Positions 27,933 through 36,859 of a DNA stretch of 64,000 nt are shown here, in pieces. This DNA comes from Microscillaceae bacterium. GTDB taxonomy: Bacteria > Bacteroidota > Bacteroidia > Cytophagales > Microscillaceae. The notes under the pieces were generated by a model. The model was not told where the DNA came from. It saw only the letters and a list, made by a program, of their open reading frames with translations, and made no database searches. The position numbers and the translations under genes are program-made. Positions within the stretch are counted from its first letter, which is position 1, and every line of letters starts with the position of its first letter. The stretch covers positions 110,292 to 174,291 of the forward strand of contig JANWZA010000047.1 in the NCBI GenBank assembly GCA_025054775.1, given 5' to 3'.

Positions 27933-28223
27933 TTAGTTTTCAATTACTTTAGGTACTACCCAGTAGGTTTCGTGGATTTGTGGGGCATTTTTTAGGGCTT
28001 CGGAGGTGCTCCAAAAGCTTTGTACCACGTCTTCACGAAAGCAATTGATTTCTGCTGATAGGTGTTGCAAAGGAGTAACAGCCGAGGTATCTATTTCATT
28101 AAGTTGGTTCATCCATTCCAAGACTTGGGCTAGCTCTCGTGCCATAGCTTCTTGTTCAAGTGGATGAAGCTCCAGACGGGCTAGGTGAGCAATTTTTTGT
28201 ATGGTTTCAGGGTTAATTTCCAT
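27933..28223 (-). CDS. gatC: Aspartyl/glutamyl-tRNA amidotransferase subunit C
   Basis: GatC is the small scaffold that wraps around GatA and stabilises the GatCAB complex. The 96 residues match the family: 'IAHLARLEL', 'ELAQVLEWMNQLNEIDTSAVTPLQHL' and 'REDVV', ending 'YWVVPKVIEN'. The start is ATG. It begins 4 bases after the plsC stop codon, so translational coupling is likely. gatB is 25 kb away on the opposite strand, and gatA is absent from the window. Confidence 0.93.
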   Translation of the reverse strand: MEINPETIQKIAHLARLELHPLEQEAMARELAQVLEWMNQLNEIDTSAVTPLQHLSAEINCFREDVVQSFWSTSEALKNAPQIHETYWVVPKVIEN

Positions 28224-28227
28224 ATCG

Positions 28228-29010
28228 TTATGCAGAAATTGGGTTATTTTGTTTCATTCTCTCGGGAAAATATTTTTTCAGTTCAGCATTTATTATATCA
28301 AAAGTTTGCTGTTTTAAGATTTCTACATCAGCTAAAGTAAGGTGTTGTGTATCAATAGGTTCATGCACAATGGCTTTGACAAAGGGCTTCCATTTCTTGC
28401 GTAGTTCTAGTAGGTGCTTGCTTCTATCAGGTAGTAAAATCCAGTTATGCAAGATAGTTACAGGTAAGATAGGTACTTTTTTTTCAATTGCCAAACGAAA
28501 AGCTCCATCTTTGAAAGGGGTCATGTTAGGAGGATTCCGAGTAAAAATCCCTCCTTCAGGAAAAATCACCAAACTTCTGCCAAGTTCCAAATTTAGTTCT
28601 GATTGTTTAAGGGCTTTGTATGAATTGATTTTACTGTTTCTATCCACAGGAATATGAAAGGTACCAAAGATTTTTCCGAAAATAGGTATTTTAAGCAGTT
28701 CGGCTTTACCAATAAATACAAAAATAGGACGAGCTATTAAGCCCATAGTTATAGTATCTAGTAGGGAGGTGTGGTTAGAGCAGTAGATATATTTTTTGCC
28801 TTTTTCAGGTCTATAACGATATTCTATGTGATAATAAATTCCTGTGAAAAAGAAATAAAACCTTGCCCACCACTTTTCTATTATTGACACGTACTTTCTG
28901 CGTGAAGGTTTGGATGCAAAAAAAGAGATAAAGGGGTAAAAACATAGCATAGGTAAGCAAAAAACAAAGACGCACCAGAAAGTATACAATGTATTCAAAA
29001 ACCGCAACAT
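28228..29010 (-). CDS. plsC: 1-acyl-sn-glycerol-3-phosphate acyltransferase (PlsC family)
   Basis: PlsC acylates lysophosphatidic acid to phosphatidic acid at the inner membrane. The ~260 residues start at ATG 29010 (MLRFLNTLYTF), with an N-terminal hydrophobic region (to ~32). The catalytic HTSLLD motif (HX4D, H80-D85), the glycerophosphate-binding 'PVDRNSK' and FPEGG (150-154) are present. An ATG-like start 14 codons upstream (29052) is rejected, because a -7 box at 29050-29057 would place transcription initiation inside it. A paralogous lipid or ornithine-lipid acyltransferase role cannot be excluded. It is the first gene of the plsC-gatC unit. Confidence 0.88.
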   Translation of the reverse strand: MLRFLNTLYTFWCVFVFCLPMLCFYPFISFFASKPSRRKYVSIIEKWWARFYFFFTGIYYHIEYRYRPEKGKKYIYCSNHTSLLDTITMGLIARPIFVFIGKAELLKIPIFGKIFGTFHIPVDRNSKINSYKALKQSELNLELGRSLVIFPEGGIFTRNPPNMTPFKDGAFRLAIEKKVPILPVTILHNWILLPDRSKHLLELRKKWKPFVKAIVHEPIDTQHLTLADVEILKQQTFDIINAELKKYFPERMKQNNPISA

Positions 29011-29049
29011 ATTATAGTGAACTAAAAAGGTAATCTCTGTCTTGCCGTG

Positions 29050-29057
29050 CAAAAATA
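29050..29057 (-). promoter_or_regulatory. -7 box for plsC-gatC
   Basis: Minus-strand TATTTTTG lies 40 bases upstream of the plsC ATG. It supports the downstream start codon choice. Confidence 0.5.
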
Positions 29058-29277
29058 ATATTTTTTGATGATATAGTAAATTTTACGTTTTATACTAACG
29101 AACTTTACACAATCCTCTTTAGCAAATGACAACTTTATATAACAAAACCTAAATAGCTCTTGCTGCTAGTGAGCGGGAGTTATTAATTTTCTTTTTTTCT
29201 GCAAAGTTGATTTTGCCTTTAGCTTATCTTGTTTTATTTACTTTTGCTTTAGCTTGCTTTTGGTAATCAGCTAAGCC

Positions 29278-30300
29278 TTACATAAAGGTTTCTCTGATGT
29301 TGCAAGTGTGTTGTTTACCAATTAAATCATAATTTTTAGCGAGCCACTCGTCTGCATATTTTCTACCAATACTTTTGAGATGTAACAAATAATCCCAATC
29401 GGCATTAAGTTTACTAGATAAGTTTAATGACCAAATTTCCTCTTCAGGGTTGATGTTGTGGATAAAAATTTTGCGAAATCTGCCTCCTAAGTCTATACCT
29501 CTGTCAAGTAATCGGTCAATAAATTCAATCTTTCGCATTTCTAACATGAGGCTGGAATTAAAGCTCAATTCGTTAATTCTATCTCTAATTTCAGAGGCGT
29601 TGGTAGGAGTTTTTGGAATATTGATAGGATTGACTTGTACTATCATGATGTCGGTACAATCTGTACCATCAATAAGTGGGAAGATAGGGGGGTTTCCCAT
29701 GTAGCCTCCGTCCCAGTAGTCTTCTCCATCAATAGTTACGGCTTTGAATAAGAAAGGCAGGCATGCCGAAGCCAAGCATGCTTCTACGGTTACTTCGTGG
29801 GTTTTGAATACGCGCACTCGCCCGCGTCTTACGTTAGTAGCACAGAGAAATATTTTTGTTACTTGGCATTGTCTTAGTGCTTCAAAATCTACTATGCGGT
29901 TCAAAATATCGCGTAGAGGGTTGTAATCCAAAATATTGTATTGATAGGGAGAGATAAATTGGGAGAATAAGTCAATAAAAATAAATCCTGGGGAGTTATC
30001 CATGTTGCCCTTTCCGAATAGCTTATCCCAAGGTGAAGGTTGTAGAGGGAAGATTTTGGAATAGTCAGAAACAGTTTTCCAAAATTTGTGAAGTAATTCA
30101 CGAGCCATTTCATTTCCACCTTTGTGCAAGCCATAAGCTAGTACAACAGCATTCATTGCTCCTGCACTTGTGCCTGTAAAACCTTTTAGCTCCAAATTTT
30201 TCTCTTCTAAAAAGCGGTCTAATACTCCCCAAGTATAGGCTCCGTGAGCGCCACCACCTTGTAAAGCTAGAGCAAGTGATTTTTTTTGTGTATTTGCCAT
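29278..30300 (-). CDS. Patatin-like phospholipase
   Basis: This 340-residue cytosolic-type patatin starts MANTQKKSLALALQGGGAHGAY. The catalytic Ser-Asp dyad and oxyanion hole are intact: GGGAHG (15-20), GTSAG (nucleophile S45) and DGG (D197). 'ACLASACLPFLFKAVTIDGEDYWDGG' is characteristic of the bacterial RssA-like branch. It is predicted to hydrolyse acyl esters of phospholipids. There is no signal peptide or beta-barrel, so it is not the two-domain PlpD form. It stands alone, with a -7 box at 30363-30370. Confidence 0.92.
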   Translation of the reverse strand: MANTQKKSLALALQGGGAHGAYTWGVLDRFLEEKNLELKGFTGTSAGAMNAVVLAYGLHKGGNEMARELLHKFWKTVSDYSKIFPLQPSPWDKLFGKGNMDNSPGFIFIDLFSQFISPYQYNILDYNPLRDILNRIVDFEALRQCQVTKIFLCATNVRRGRVRVFKTHEVTVEACLASACLPFLFKAVTIDGEDYWDGGYMGNPPIFPLIDGTDCTDIMIVQVNPINIPKTPTNASEIRDRINELSFNSSLMLEMRKIEFIDRLLDRGIDLGGRFRKIFIHNINPEEEIWSLNLSSKLNADWDYLLHLKSIGRKYADEWLAKNYDLIGKQHTCNIRETFM

Positions 30301-30362
30301 AATTGCCAAGTATAAAAAAATGGATTTGAATATTTAGCATTCCTAAAAAATACCAAATTTTG

Positions 30363-30370
30363 CAAATATA
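30363..30370 (-). promoter_or_regulatory. -7 box for the patatin gene
   Basis: Minus-strand TATATTTG lies 63 bases upstream of the patatin ATG. The 30310-30665 gap otherwise holds only the corA promoter. Confidence 0.5.
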
Positions 30371-30583
30371 GTATTTTTTTCTATTTATAAACTCCATTGC
30401 TTTATCTGCTATCTTGAACAGCGAAGCACTGTTCTAAGACTAGGATTGCTAAAAATGGTTGAAAATCTTTTAGGTACTTAGTTGAGAGAAACTTCATGGC
30501 TAGGTTGGGTTAGAAGTAAAGGGTAGAACTCTCAATTAAAGTATGATTTTTGTTGCTTGTTTAGCACCAAGTGTAAGTAAACT

Positions 30584-30615
30584 TTTGTAAGTTTAGGCTT
30601 TTTCAATTATTTTTG
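30584..30615 (+). promoter_or_regulatory. Promoter of corA
   Basis: TTTG (30584-30587), N20, TATTTTTG (30608-30615) lies 50 bases upstream of the start codon. Confidence 0.75.
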
Positions 30616-30665
30616 TAACCAGATATGCTATTGAAAGATTATGAAATCATTTTTTTCATTCAATT

Positions 30666-31754
30666 ATGGCAAAGAAAAGCAGAAATAGAAAAAACGAACC
30701 AGCCTCTGATAACATTATTAGCTTTAACGTAACCCACGAGCAACGCAATCCAGTAACTATTCACGTTATAGATTATGACCACAACTATTATGAAGAGAAG
30801 TTTATTGATACTATTTCCGACCTGTATGAATATACCGACAGAGAAACTACTACATGGATAAATATTGATGGCGTTCACGATACCCAGCTTATCAAAAAAA
30901 TAGGACGATATTTTAGCTTACACCCCCTATTGCAAGAGGATATTATTAACACAGACCAACACCCTAAGGTAGATTTTTATGAAAATAATATCTTTGTTGT
31001 TCTCAAAATGTTAAGCTATGATGAGGAAAAAAAGAAAATCCAAACTGAACAGGTAAGTTTGGTACTAGGGGAGAATTATCTGCTTTGTTTCCAAGAGGAT
31101 AAGGAGGGGGATGTCTTTGAAGGAATACGCCAAAATTTGAGAAAAAGAACGGGTAAACTTCGTAATTCTAATGCCGCTTACTTGTTCTACTTGCTCATAG
31201 ATACCATTATTGATAACTATTTTTATGTACTTGACCGCATCGCCGAAGATTTAGAGGTATTAGAAGAACGCATTATTGAAGCTGATGAACAAACGCAGAA
31301 CCCTACACGTGAACTCTACGACTGTAAACGTGAACTTTTTGCTATCCGTAAAGTAGCACGCCCTCTTCGCGATATGGTGGCTCAATTAGTACGTGAGGAC
31401 TCCAAATTTTTGGTAAATACTAACTTCTATATGCGCGATTTGTACGATCACGTAATAGAAGTGATTGAGAATACCGAGTCCTTTATTGATATTACCAATA
31501 ACTTATTAGATATGTATTTGAGCATTTTAAGCAATAAAACTAATGACGTAATGAAAATTCTTACCATCATTTCTAGTATTTTCCTGCCTCTATCCTTTAT
31601 TGCGGGAGTGTATGGTATGAACTTTGACGTTAATAAATCACCCCATAATATGCCCGAGCTAAGTTGGTACTATGGCTATTACTTTTCGCTTTCTCTTATG
31701 GCAGCTTGTGCCATAGGCTTGCTCATTTTCTTCCGCTATAAAAAGTGGATTTAA
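30666..31754 (+). CDS. corA: CorA-type magnesium/cobalt transporter
   Basis: This is an inner-membrane pentameric divalent-cation channel. Of its 362 residues, a large acidic N-terminal cytoplasmic domain is followed by two C-terminal helices, with the selectivity signature YGMNF (GMN at ~317-319) between them. 'TTWINIDGVHD', 'HPLLQEDIINTDQHPKVDFYENNIFVVLKML' and 'FLPLSFIAGVYGMNF' are standard family blocks. The C-terminus is the basic RYKKWI. It is convergent with the DUF4293 gene, 14 bases apart, and transcribed as a single gene from a strong promoter. Confidence 0.95.
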   Translation: MAKKSRNRKNEPASDNIISFNVTHEQRNPVTIHVIDYDHNYYEEKFIDTISDLYEYTDRETTTWINIDGVHDTQLIKKIGRYFSLHPLLQEDIINTDQHPKVDFYENNIFVVLKMLSYDEEKKKIQTEQVSLVLGENYLLCFQEDKEGDVFEGIRQNLRKRTGKLRNSNAAYLFYLLIDTIIDNYFYVLDRIAEDLEVLEERIIEADEQTQNPTRELYDCKRELFAIRKVARPLRDMVAQLVREDSKFLVNTNFYMRDLYDHVIEVIENTESFIDITNNLLDMYLSILSNKTNDVMKILTIISSIFLPLSFIAGVYGMNFDVNKSPHNMPELSWYYGYYFSLSLMAACAIGLLIFFRYKKWI

Positions 31755-31768
31755 GGTTTACTTTCAAT

Positions 31769-32314
31769 CTAACGTAACCTATCTGAAGAACTAACCAATT
31801 GCTGTTCCTTACGGATAAACCGATTAGCAAACAAATTAGCTATTAAAGCTAATACAGTGAGGTAAAAACCTACTTGATATTTTGCCAAACTATGGCTTTG
31901 CCGTACCTCGTCAGGAAAAAGTGCCTCGCCTTGAATTGTGAAGTAAATAATTAAACCTAACATTCCTGAGAGTAACAATGAAATGAAAAGTCCTAGTTTC
32001 ATTTGTAAAAGTCGCTTCTTAAAGCGTTCACTTGAGCTGGGGGCAATGGAAGCTTTTTGCCCTATCCAAAACGAATAACCTGCAACGCAAATAACTATTC
32101 CTGCTAAAATAGACAAAAAACTAAATTGACTATTCGTTTTGCTTTGGGTTGCTTCTCCTTGTTTAATTAATTTCTGGTGAGAATAAAAACCATAGGTTAA
32201 ACCTACTTTTTGTTGTAATTTCTTATTCTCTTTATGCCAAACAGGAAAAAACGAACCTACTAAAAGAAAAACGATAATAAGAATTAAAAATATGTTTTGT
32301 GGTCTTTGAAGCAT
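31769..32314 (-). CDS. DUF4293 family membrane protein
   Basis: This 181-residue protein with about four membrane helices starts MLQRPQNIFLILIIVFLLVGSFFPVW, the characteristic DUF4293 opening. The other helices are near 67-85 (FLSILAGIVICVAGYSFWIG), 107-127 and 148-165. The C-terminal RKEQQLVSSSDRLR is soluble. The family is Bacteroidota-specific and uncharacterised. It has an exact TTTG-N19-TAACTTTG promoter at 32367-32397 and diverges from nuoK. Confidence 0.85.
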   Translation of the reverse strand: MLQRPQNIFLILIIVFLLVGSFFPVWHKENKKLQQKVGLTYGFYSHQKLIKQGEATQSKTNSQFSFLSILAGIVICVAGYSFWIGQKASIAPSSSERFKKRLLQMKLGLFISLLLSGMLGLIIYFTIQGEALFPDEVRQSHSLAKYQVGFYLTVLALIANLFANRFIRKEQQLVSSSDRLR

Positions 32315-32366
32315 AGTTTTTTAGGTAAAACAAAAATAATCTAGATTTGTAGACCTTTTTTAGTTG

Positions 32367-32397
32367 CAAAGTTAGTTCTTTATTTTAATTGTGCAAA
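32367..32397 (-). promoter_or_regulatory. Promoter of the DUF4293 gene
   Basis: Minus-strand TTTG (32397-32394), N19, TAACTTTG (32374-32367). A plus-strand TAGATTTG (32342-32349) immediately to the left is a plausible -7 box for nuoK, so the two divergent transcripts would start within ~10 bases of each other. Confidence 0.75.
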
Positions 32398-32412
32398 TAA
32401 TTCCTTAAATGT

Positions 32413-32703
32413 ATGCCTGCTACTGCTTTTTTACTACTTTTAGCCGCTTTTTTGTTTTGTGTAGGTATTTTTTTGGTACTTACAAAGCGTAATGCTATTC
32501 TTATTCTGATAGGAGTGGAACTTATGCTTAATGCTGCAAACCTCAATTTTGTATTTTTTAGCCAATACGATAAGCACTTACAGGGGCAGATTTTTGCCTT
32601 ATTTATCCTTGCCGTAGCCGTGTCTGAGGTAGCTATTGCCCTAGCACTTTTGGTAAAAATCTACAAATATTACCAAACTATCAATCTTGATGAAATCAAG
32701 TAA
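32413..32703 (+). CDS. nuoK: NADH-quinone oxidoreductase subunit K
   Basis: NuoK is a small proton-pumping membrane subunit of respiratory complex I. The 96 residues contain three helices. The two conserved membrane glutamates fall at the canonical positions E36 (GVELMLNAANLNFVFFS) and E72 (AVAVSEVAIALALLV). No other nuo gene is in the window: the gene lies alone between DUF4293 (divergent) and the PpiD-like gene. This is unusual, because nuoK normally sits between nuoJ and nuoL. Confidence 0.93.
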   Translation: MPATAFLLLLAAFLFCVGIFLVLTKRNAILILIGVELMLNAANLNFVFFSQYDKHLQGQIFALFILAVAVSEVAIALALLVKIYKYYQTINLDEIK

Positions 32704-32735
32704 GTGAGAGGCTAGCCCTCTATTGGAAACCAAAT

Positions 32736-32766
32736 TTTGCACAACCCAAACATTTACTTATATTTG
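32736..32766 (+). promoter_or_regulatory. Promoter of the PpiD-like gene
   Basis: TTTG (32736-32739), N19, TATATTTG (32759-32766) is an exact consensus match, 73 bases upstream of the start codon and separate from nuoK. Confidence 0.8.
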
Positions 32767-32839
32767 CAGTTCAAATTAAAAAATCTAAAACGAAATAATA
32801 CAAAACTACGCTCTTAGAAAGCACTTACAACGAAATTAT

Positions 32840-34963
32840 ATGGCTGTTATTTCAAAAATTCGTGAACGATTGGGCTTGACCATCGGCTCAATTGCTGTTG
32901 CTCTAGCAATCTTTATCTTAGGAGGTGATTTATTTTTAGGACCTAACTCCTTATTCTCTGGTGGTAGCCAAACCATAGGTTACATACGAGGCGAAAAAAT
33001 AAATGCCCAAGAGTTCAATAATGAACTGGAGTACCTTAAAAGTCAATATCAAATTAATTCAGGCAAAGCTCCCGACGAGAATATGACTACCGCTTTGCGT
33101 GAACAAGCCTGGAATAATTTTTTAGACAGAAAATCCTATTACAAAGAGTTTGAAAAATTAGGCATACAAGTTTCTGACAAAGAGCTAACCCAAATGGTAC
33201 AAGGAGACTCTATTTTTATTCACCAATGGGTGCGCCAACAATTTACAAACAAGGAAACAAATAAATTTGATAAATCCTTAGTACTAAATTTCTTGCAAAA
33301 TATTAGCAAAATGCCCGCACAAAATCAATACCAATGGGCTAATTTTGAAGATGCAATAAAAAAAGACCGCCTGAAGAACAAATACCTTAATCTATTTCAA
33401 ATCTCAGCTTATGCTACCAAACTAGAAATAGAGCGTGAGTATAATAACCAAAACTCCAAAGCTGAAATCAAGTATTTACACGTTCCATTTGCCGTTATTC
33501 CTGACTCTACTATTCAAATAAAAGATGAGGAACTTTTGGCTTATTTAGAAAAAAATAAAGAAAAATATAAAGCCGACGAGACTCGTACTATTGAATATGT
33601 TACTTTTGAAGTAACTGCATCGGCAAAAGATAGTAGCGATTTTTATCAAGAAATTAAAACTTTGGCTAAAAATTTAGCTACTGCCGAAAATGACTCGCTT
33701 TTTGCTATACAGCACTCCGAAACTACCCCTAATTTCAATTTCCAAACAGTAAAAGATTTACCTTCCAAACTTTTTGACAACACTTTTATTGTCAAAGGTG
33801 GAGTTTACGGTCCTATTGTGGAAAATAAGAACTTTAAGATTTTCAAAGTAATGGAGGAGAAAGAAGATACAGTATATTTCGTGCGCGCCAGCCACATACT
33901 GATACCTACTAATGACCGTGAACCTAAAGAAAAGCAAGAGGAGGCACGCAAAAAAGCAGAAGAAGTTTTGAATAAAGCTAAAGCAGGAGAAGACTTTGCC
34001 GCCTTGGCACGTGTTTATGGCACCGATGGTACAAAAGAAAAAGGAGGAGACTTGGGCTGGTATGGCAAAGGCACTATGGTAAAACCTTTTGAAGAAGCTA
34101 CTTTCAATGCAAAAGAAGCAGGACTATTACCTAATTTAGTAAAAACGGAATTTGGCTATCACATAGTCAAAATTACGTATCCACGTACTAACAAAAAGTT
34201 CAAATTAGCTACCATAGAAAAAAATCTTGAACCTAGTGATGCCACACGAAATGAGGTGTTCAGAAAAGCAGAGGCCTTTTTAGCCGAAAGCCCTAATGCT
34301 GAAAAACTAAAAGCAAACCTAAAGAAATATCCTAACTTAGTACTAAAAAAAGCCGAAAGAGTAGTTCCTAATGCTTCTAATCTGAATGAAATTAATAATG
34401 CCCGTGAGGTTATCCGCTGGGCATACAACCCTGATACCAAAGTAGGAGCGGTTTCGCAGGTTTTTGATATGCAAACGGATAATCGCTTTATCATAGCTAT
34501 CCTGTCAGGAAAAACTGAAAAAAATGAAATCTCTTTGGAAACACACAGGCAAGAAGCTAAAAATGAAGTCCTAAAACAGAAAAAAGCAGACCTTATTTTG
34601 AAAAAACTAACTACTCAAGGTACACTTGAAGAAATTGCAAAAAAATACGGCAATGCTGCTGTAGTAGGCAATGCTGCAGATATTTCTATGCAAAATGGGA
34701 CAATCACAGGGGTAGGTTTCAACCCAATAGCCACAGGAAGAGTATTTGGACTAAAAGATAAACAACGAACCAAGCCTTTTGCAGATGAAACGGGCGTCTT
34801 TATTATAGAACTAATTAAAAAACTACCTGCCTCACAAATTGCAGATTATTCGCAAACTAAAAATCAACTTATTCAAAACAAAAAGAATAGCGAACGATAC
34901 TACGTAAATGAAGCAATTAAAGAACTTTCAGATGTAATAGATTACAGATATAAGTTCTATTAA
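32840..34963 (+). CDS. PpiD-like periplasmic foldase (SurA-N plus parvulin domain)
   Basis: This 707-residue membrane-anchored chaperone has an N-terminal transmembrane helix (GLTIGSIAVALAIFILGGDLFLG, ~11-35). A SurA-N-like helical domain (~45-190) follows. A parvulin rotamase domain lies around 350-450, with 'VRASHILIPTNDREPKEKQEEARKKAEEV'-type opening, GGDLGWYGKGTMVKPFEEA and EFGYHIVKIT. The C-terminal ~240 residues form a second chaperone-like region. PpiD acts on proteins emerging from the Sec translocon and feeds outer-membrane assembly. It is a single-gene unit with its own promoter and terminator. Confidence 0.92.
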   Translation: MAVISKIRERLGLTIGSIAVALAIFILGGDLFLGPNSLFSGGSQTIGYIRGEKINAQEFNNELEYLKSQYQINSGKAPDENMTTALREQAWNNFLDRKSYYKEFEKLGIQVSDKELTQMVQGDSIFIHQWVRQQFTNKETNKFDKSLVLNFLQNISKMPAQNQYQWANFEDAIKKDRLKNKYLNLFQISAYATKLEIEREYNNQNSKAEIKYLHVPFAVIPDSTIQIKDEELLAYLEKNKEKYKADETRTIEYVTFEVTASAKDSSDFYQEIKTLAKNLATAENDSLFAIQHSETTPNFNFQTVKDLPSKLFDNTFIVKGGVYGPIVENKNFKIFKVMEEKEDTVYFVRASHILIPTNDREPKEKQEEARKKAEEVLNKAKAGEDFAALARVYGTDGTKEKGGDLGWYGKGTMVKPFEEATFNAKEAGLLPNLVKTEFGYHIVKITYPRTNKKFKLATIEKNLEPSDATRNEVFRKAEAFLAESPNAEKLKANLKKYPNLVLKKAERVVPNASNLNEINNAREVIRWAYNPDTKVGAVSQVFDMQTDNRFIIAILSGKTEKNEISLETHRQEAKNEVLKQKKADLILKKLTTQGTLEEIAKKYGNAAVVGNAADISMQNGTITGVGFNPIATGRVFGLKDKQRTKPFADETGVFIIELIKKLPASQIADYSQTKNQLIQNKKNSERYYVNEAIKELSDVIDYRYKFY

Positions 34964-35006
34964 ATGTAATCTACAGCAGACTGCTAACCATAACTTAGCC
35001 CTAATC

Positions 35007-35043
35007 AAAGGCTATAAGATTGAAAAAATCTTATAGCCTTTTT
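35007..35043 (+). terminator. Intrinsic terminator of the PpiD-like gene
   Basis: AAAGGCTATAAGATT (35007-35021) pairs with AATCTTATAGCCTTT (35028-35042), followed by T residues. It lies 44 bases past the stop codon. Confidence 0.88.
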
Positions 35044-35204
35044 GCATTTTTTATCTGGATTTGCTAATGTGTTTTAGAAAAACATAAAAAATTTCGCAAA
35101 TGTCTGTGAAATTTTAACTATTAAATCCTAATTTGTGGCTCTCATTCGCTTTCCTAAGTTTAACCTTTTTGGTAAACATTTTAGGCAGAAAAAAAGTTAT
35201 TTAT

Positions 35205-35235
35205 TTTGTAATTAAAATTATTCTAAATAAATTTG
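35205..35235 (+). promoter_or_regulatory. Promoter of sufB
   Basis: TTTG (35205-35208), N19, TAAATTTG (35228-35235) lies 39 bases upstream of the chosen ATG. It also argues against the GTG at 35266. Confidence 0.8.
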
Positions 35236-35274
35236 CAGTAATTAAAAAAAATAGCTAACATTTTTGTGTATACA

Positions 35275-36720
35275 ATGAAAGAAACTGACTTAGTACTAGA
35301 AGAGCATATCAACTCTGACTATAAATACGGCTTTGAAACAGTACTAGAAGTAGATGAGGTCCCCAAAGGGCTAAATGAAGATATTATTAGACTTATATCA
35401 CAAAAAAAGAATGAACCGACTTGGATGTTGGAATGGCGGTTAGCAGCCTTTGAGAAATGGAAGCAAATGGAAATGCCCACTTGGCAAAATGTAAGTTTTC
35501 CACCTATTAACTACCAAGATATCATTTATTACTCTGCTCCTAAACAAAAAGCTAAGCCTAAAAGCCTAGACGAGATAGACCCTGAAATTCGTAAAACGTT
35601 TGAAAAATTAGGTATTTCGCTTGATGAGCAGAAAAGACTTACAGGCGTAGCTGTAGATGCTGTAATAGATAGCGTTTCCATTGCCACTACCTTCAAAGAA
35701 AAATTAGCAGAACTAGGGATTATCTTCTGCTCTATGAGCGAAGCAATAGAAAAACACCCTGATTTGGTGAAAAAATATCTCGGTTCAGTAGTGCCTGTAA
35801 CCGATAACTATTTCTCCGCACTCAATTCAGCAGTATTTAGTGATGGCTCCTTCTGCTATATTCCCAAAGGAGTGCGTTGCCCTATGGAACTCTCTACCTA
35901 CTTCCGTATTAATGCCAAAGAAACAGGACAATTTGAAAGAACACTTATCATTGCAGAAGAAAATAGCTACGTAAGTTATTTAGAGGGGTGTACAGCCCCC
36001 ATGCGTGATGAGAACCAACTGCATGCTGCAGTAGTGGAACTTATTGCCTTAGAAGGAGCTGAAATCAAGTATTCTACCGTTCAGAACTGGTACCCAGGTG
36101 ATAAGGAAGGAAAAGGAGGGATTTATAACTTTGTAACTAAGCGAGGTATTTGTGCTGGTAATCGTTCTAAAATCTCTTGGACGCAGGTAGAAACTGGTTC
36201 TGCTATTACCTGGAAGTACCCGTCTGTTATCTTGAAAGGAGACCATTCTATTGGTGAATTTTACTCCGTAGCGGTAACTAATCATTACCAACAAGCGGAC
36301 ACGGGAACGAAAATGATACATATCGGCAAAAATACGCGAAGCCGTATTGTATCCAAAGGTATTTCTGCAGGGAGAAGCCAAAATTCATATCGTGGGCTTG
36401 TAAAAATAATGAAGCGTGCAGAAAATGCTAAAAATTTCTCTCAATGCGACTCTTTACTCATCGGCGATAAGTGCGGAGCACATACCTTCCCTTATCTTGA
36501 AATTGACAACAAAACGGCAATTGTAGAACACGAAGCTACTACCTCTAAAATTGCTGAAGACCAACTATTCTATTGCAATCAACGCGGTATGGATACCGAA
36601 ACTGCCGTAGCCCTTATTATCAATGGCTACGCCAAAGAAGTGCTCAATCAACTCCCTATGGAGTTTGCCGTAGAGGCTCAAAAGTTATTAGCGATTAGTC
36701 TAGAAGGAAGTGTTGGGTAG
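35275..36720 (+). CDS. sufB: Fe-S cluster assembly protein SufB
   Basis: SufB is the scaffold subunit of the SufBCD complex that builds iron-sulfur clusters. The 481 residues are counted from ATG 35275 ([13 protein letters not shown]). Family blocks include '[13 protein letters not shown]', '[24 protein letters not shown]', 'SYLEGCTAP', 'VQNWYPGD', '[19 protein letters not shown]' and '[22 protein letters not shown]', with the conserved Glu/Cys/His residues of the scaffold. sufC, sufD and sufS, usually directly downstream, are missing here: a terminator follows within 20 bases and the next gene is convergent. Confidence 0.96.
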   Translation: MKETDLVLEEHINSDYKYGFETVLEVDEVPKGLNEDIIRLISQKKNEPTWMLEWRLAAFEKWKQMEMPTWQNVSFPPINYQDIIYYSAPKQKAKPKSLDEIDPEIRKTFEKLGISLDEQKRLTGVAVDAVIDSVSIATTFKEKLAELGIIFCSMSEAIEKHPDLVKKYLGSVVPVTDNYFSALNSAVFSDGSFCYIPKGVRCPMELSTYFRINAKETGQFERTLIIAEENSYVSYLEGCTAPMRDENQLHAAVVELIALEGAEIKYSTVQNWYPGDKEGKGGIYNFVTKRGICAGNRSKISWTQVETGSAITWKYPSVILKGDHSIGEFYSVAVTNHYQQADTGTKMIHIGKNTRSRIVSKGISAGRSQNSYRGLVKIMKRAENAKNFSQCDSLLIGDKCGAHTFPYLEIDNKTAIVEHEATTSKIAEDQLFYCNQRGMDTETAVALIINGYAKEVLNQLPMEFAVEAQKLLAISLEGSVG

Positions 36721-36739
36721 AATTGTGAAAGCCTTACAT

Positions 36740-36772
36740 AAAAGGAACTTTGCCTCAAGCAAGGTTCCTTTT
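36740..36772. terminator. Bidirectional terminator after sufB
   Basis: AAAAGGAACTTTGC (36740-36753) pairs with GCAAGGTTCCTTTT (36759-36772), a 14-bp stem with one G-U pair. It terminates sufB and may also serve the convergent hldD gene (36860). Confidence 0.85.
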
Positions 36773-36859
36773 ACTGTTTTCTAGTTAAGTTGATTTTTAT
36801 TTATGCCTCATTTCAGAAATAGCGAAGTAAGATTCTTGGAATGTATTTTTCTAATTCAG

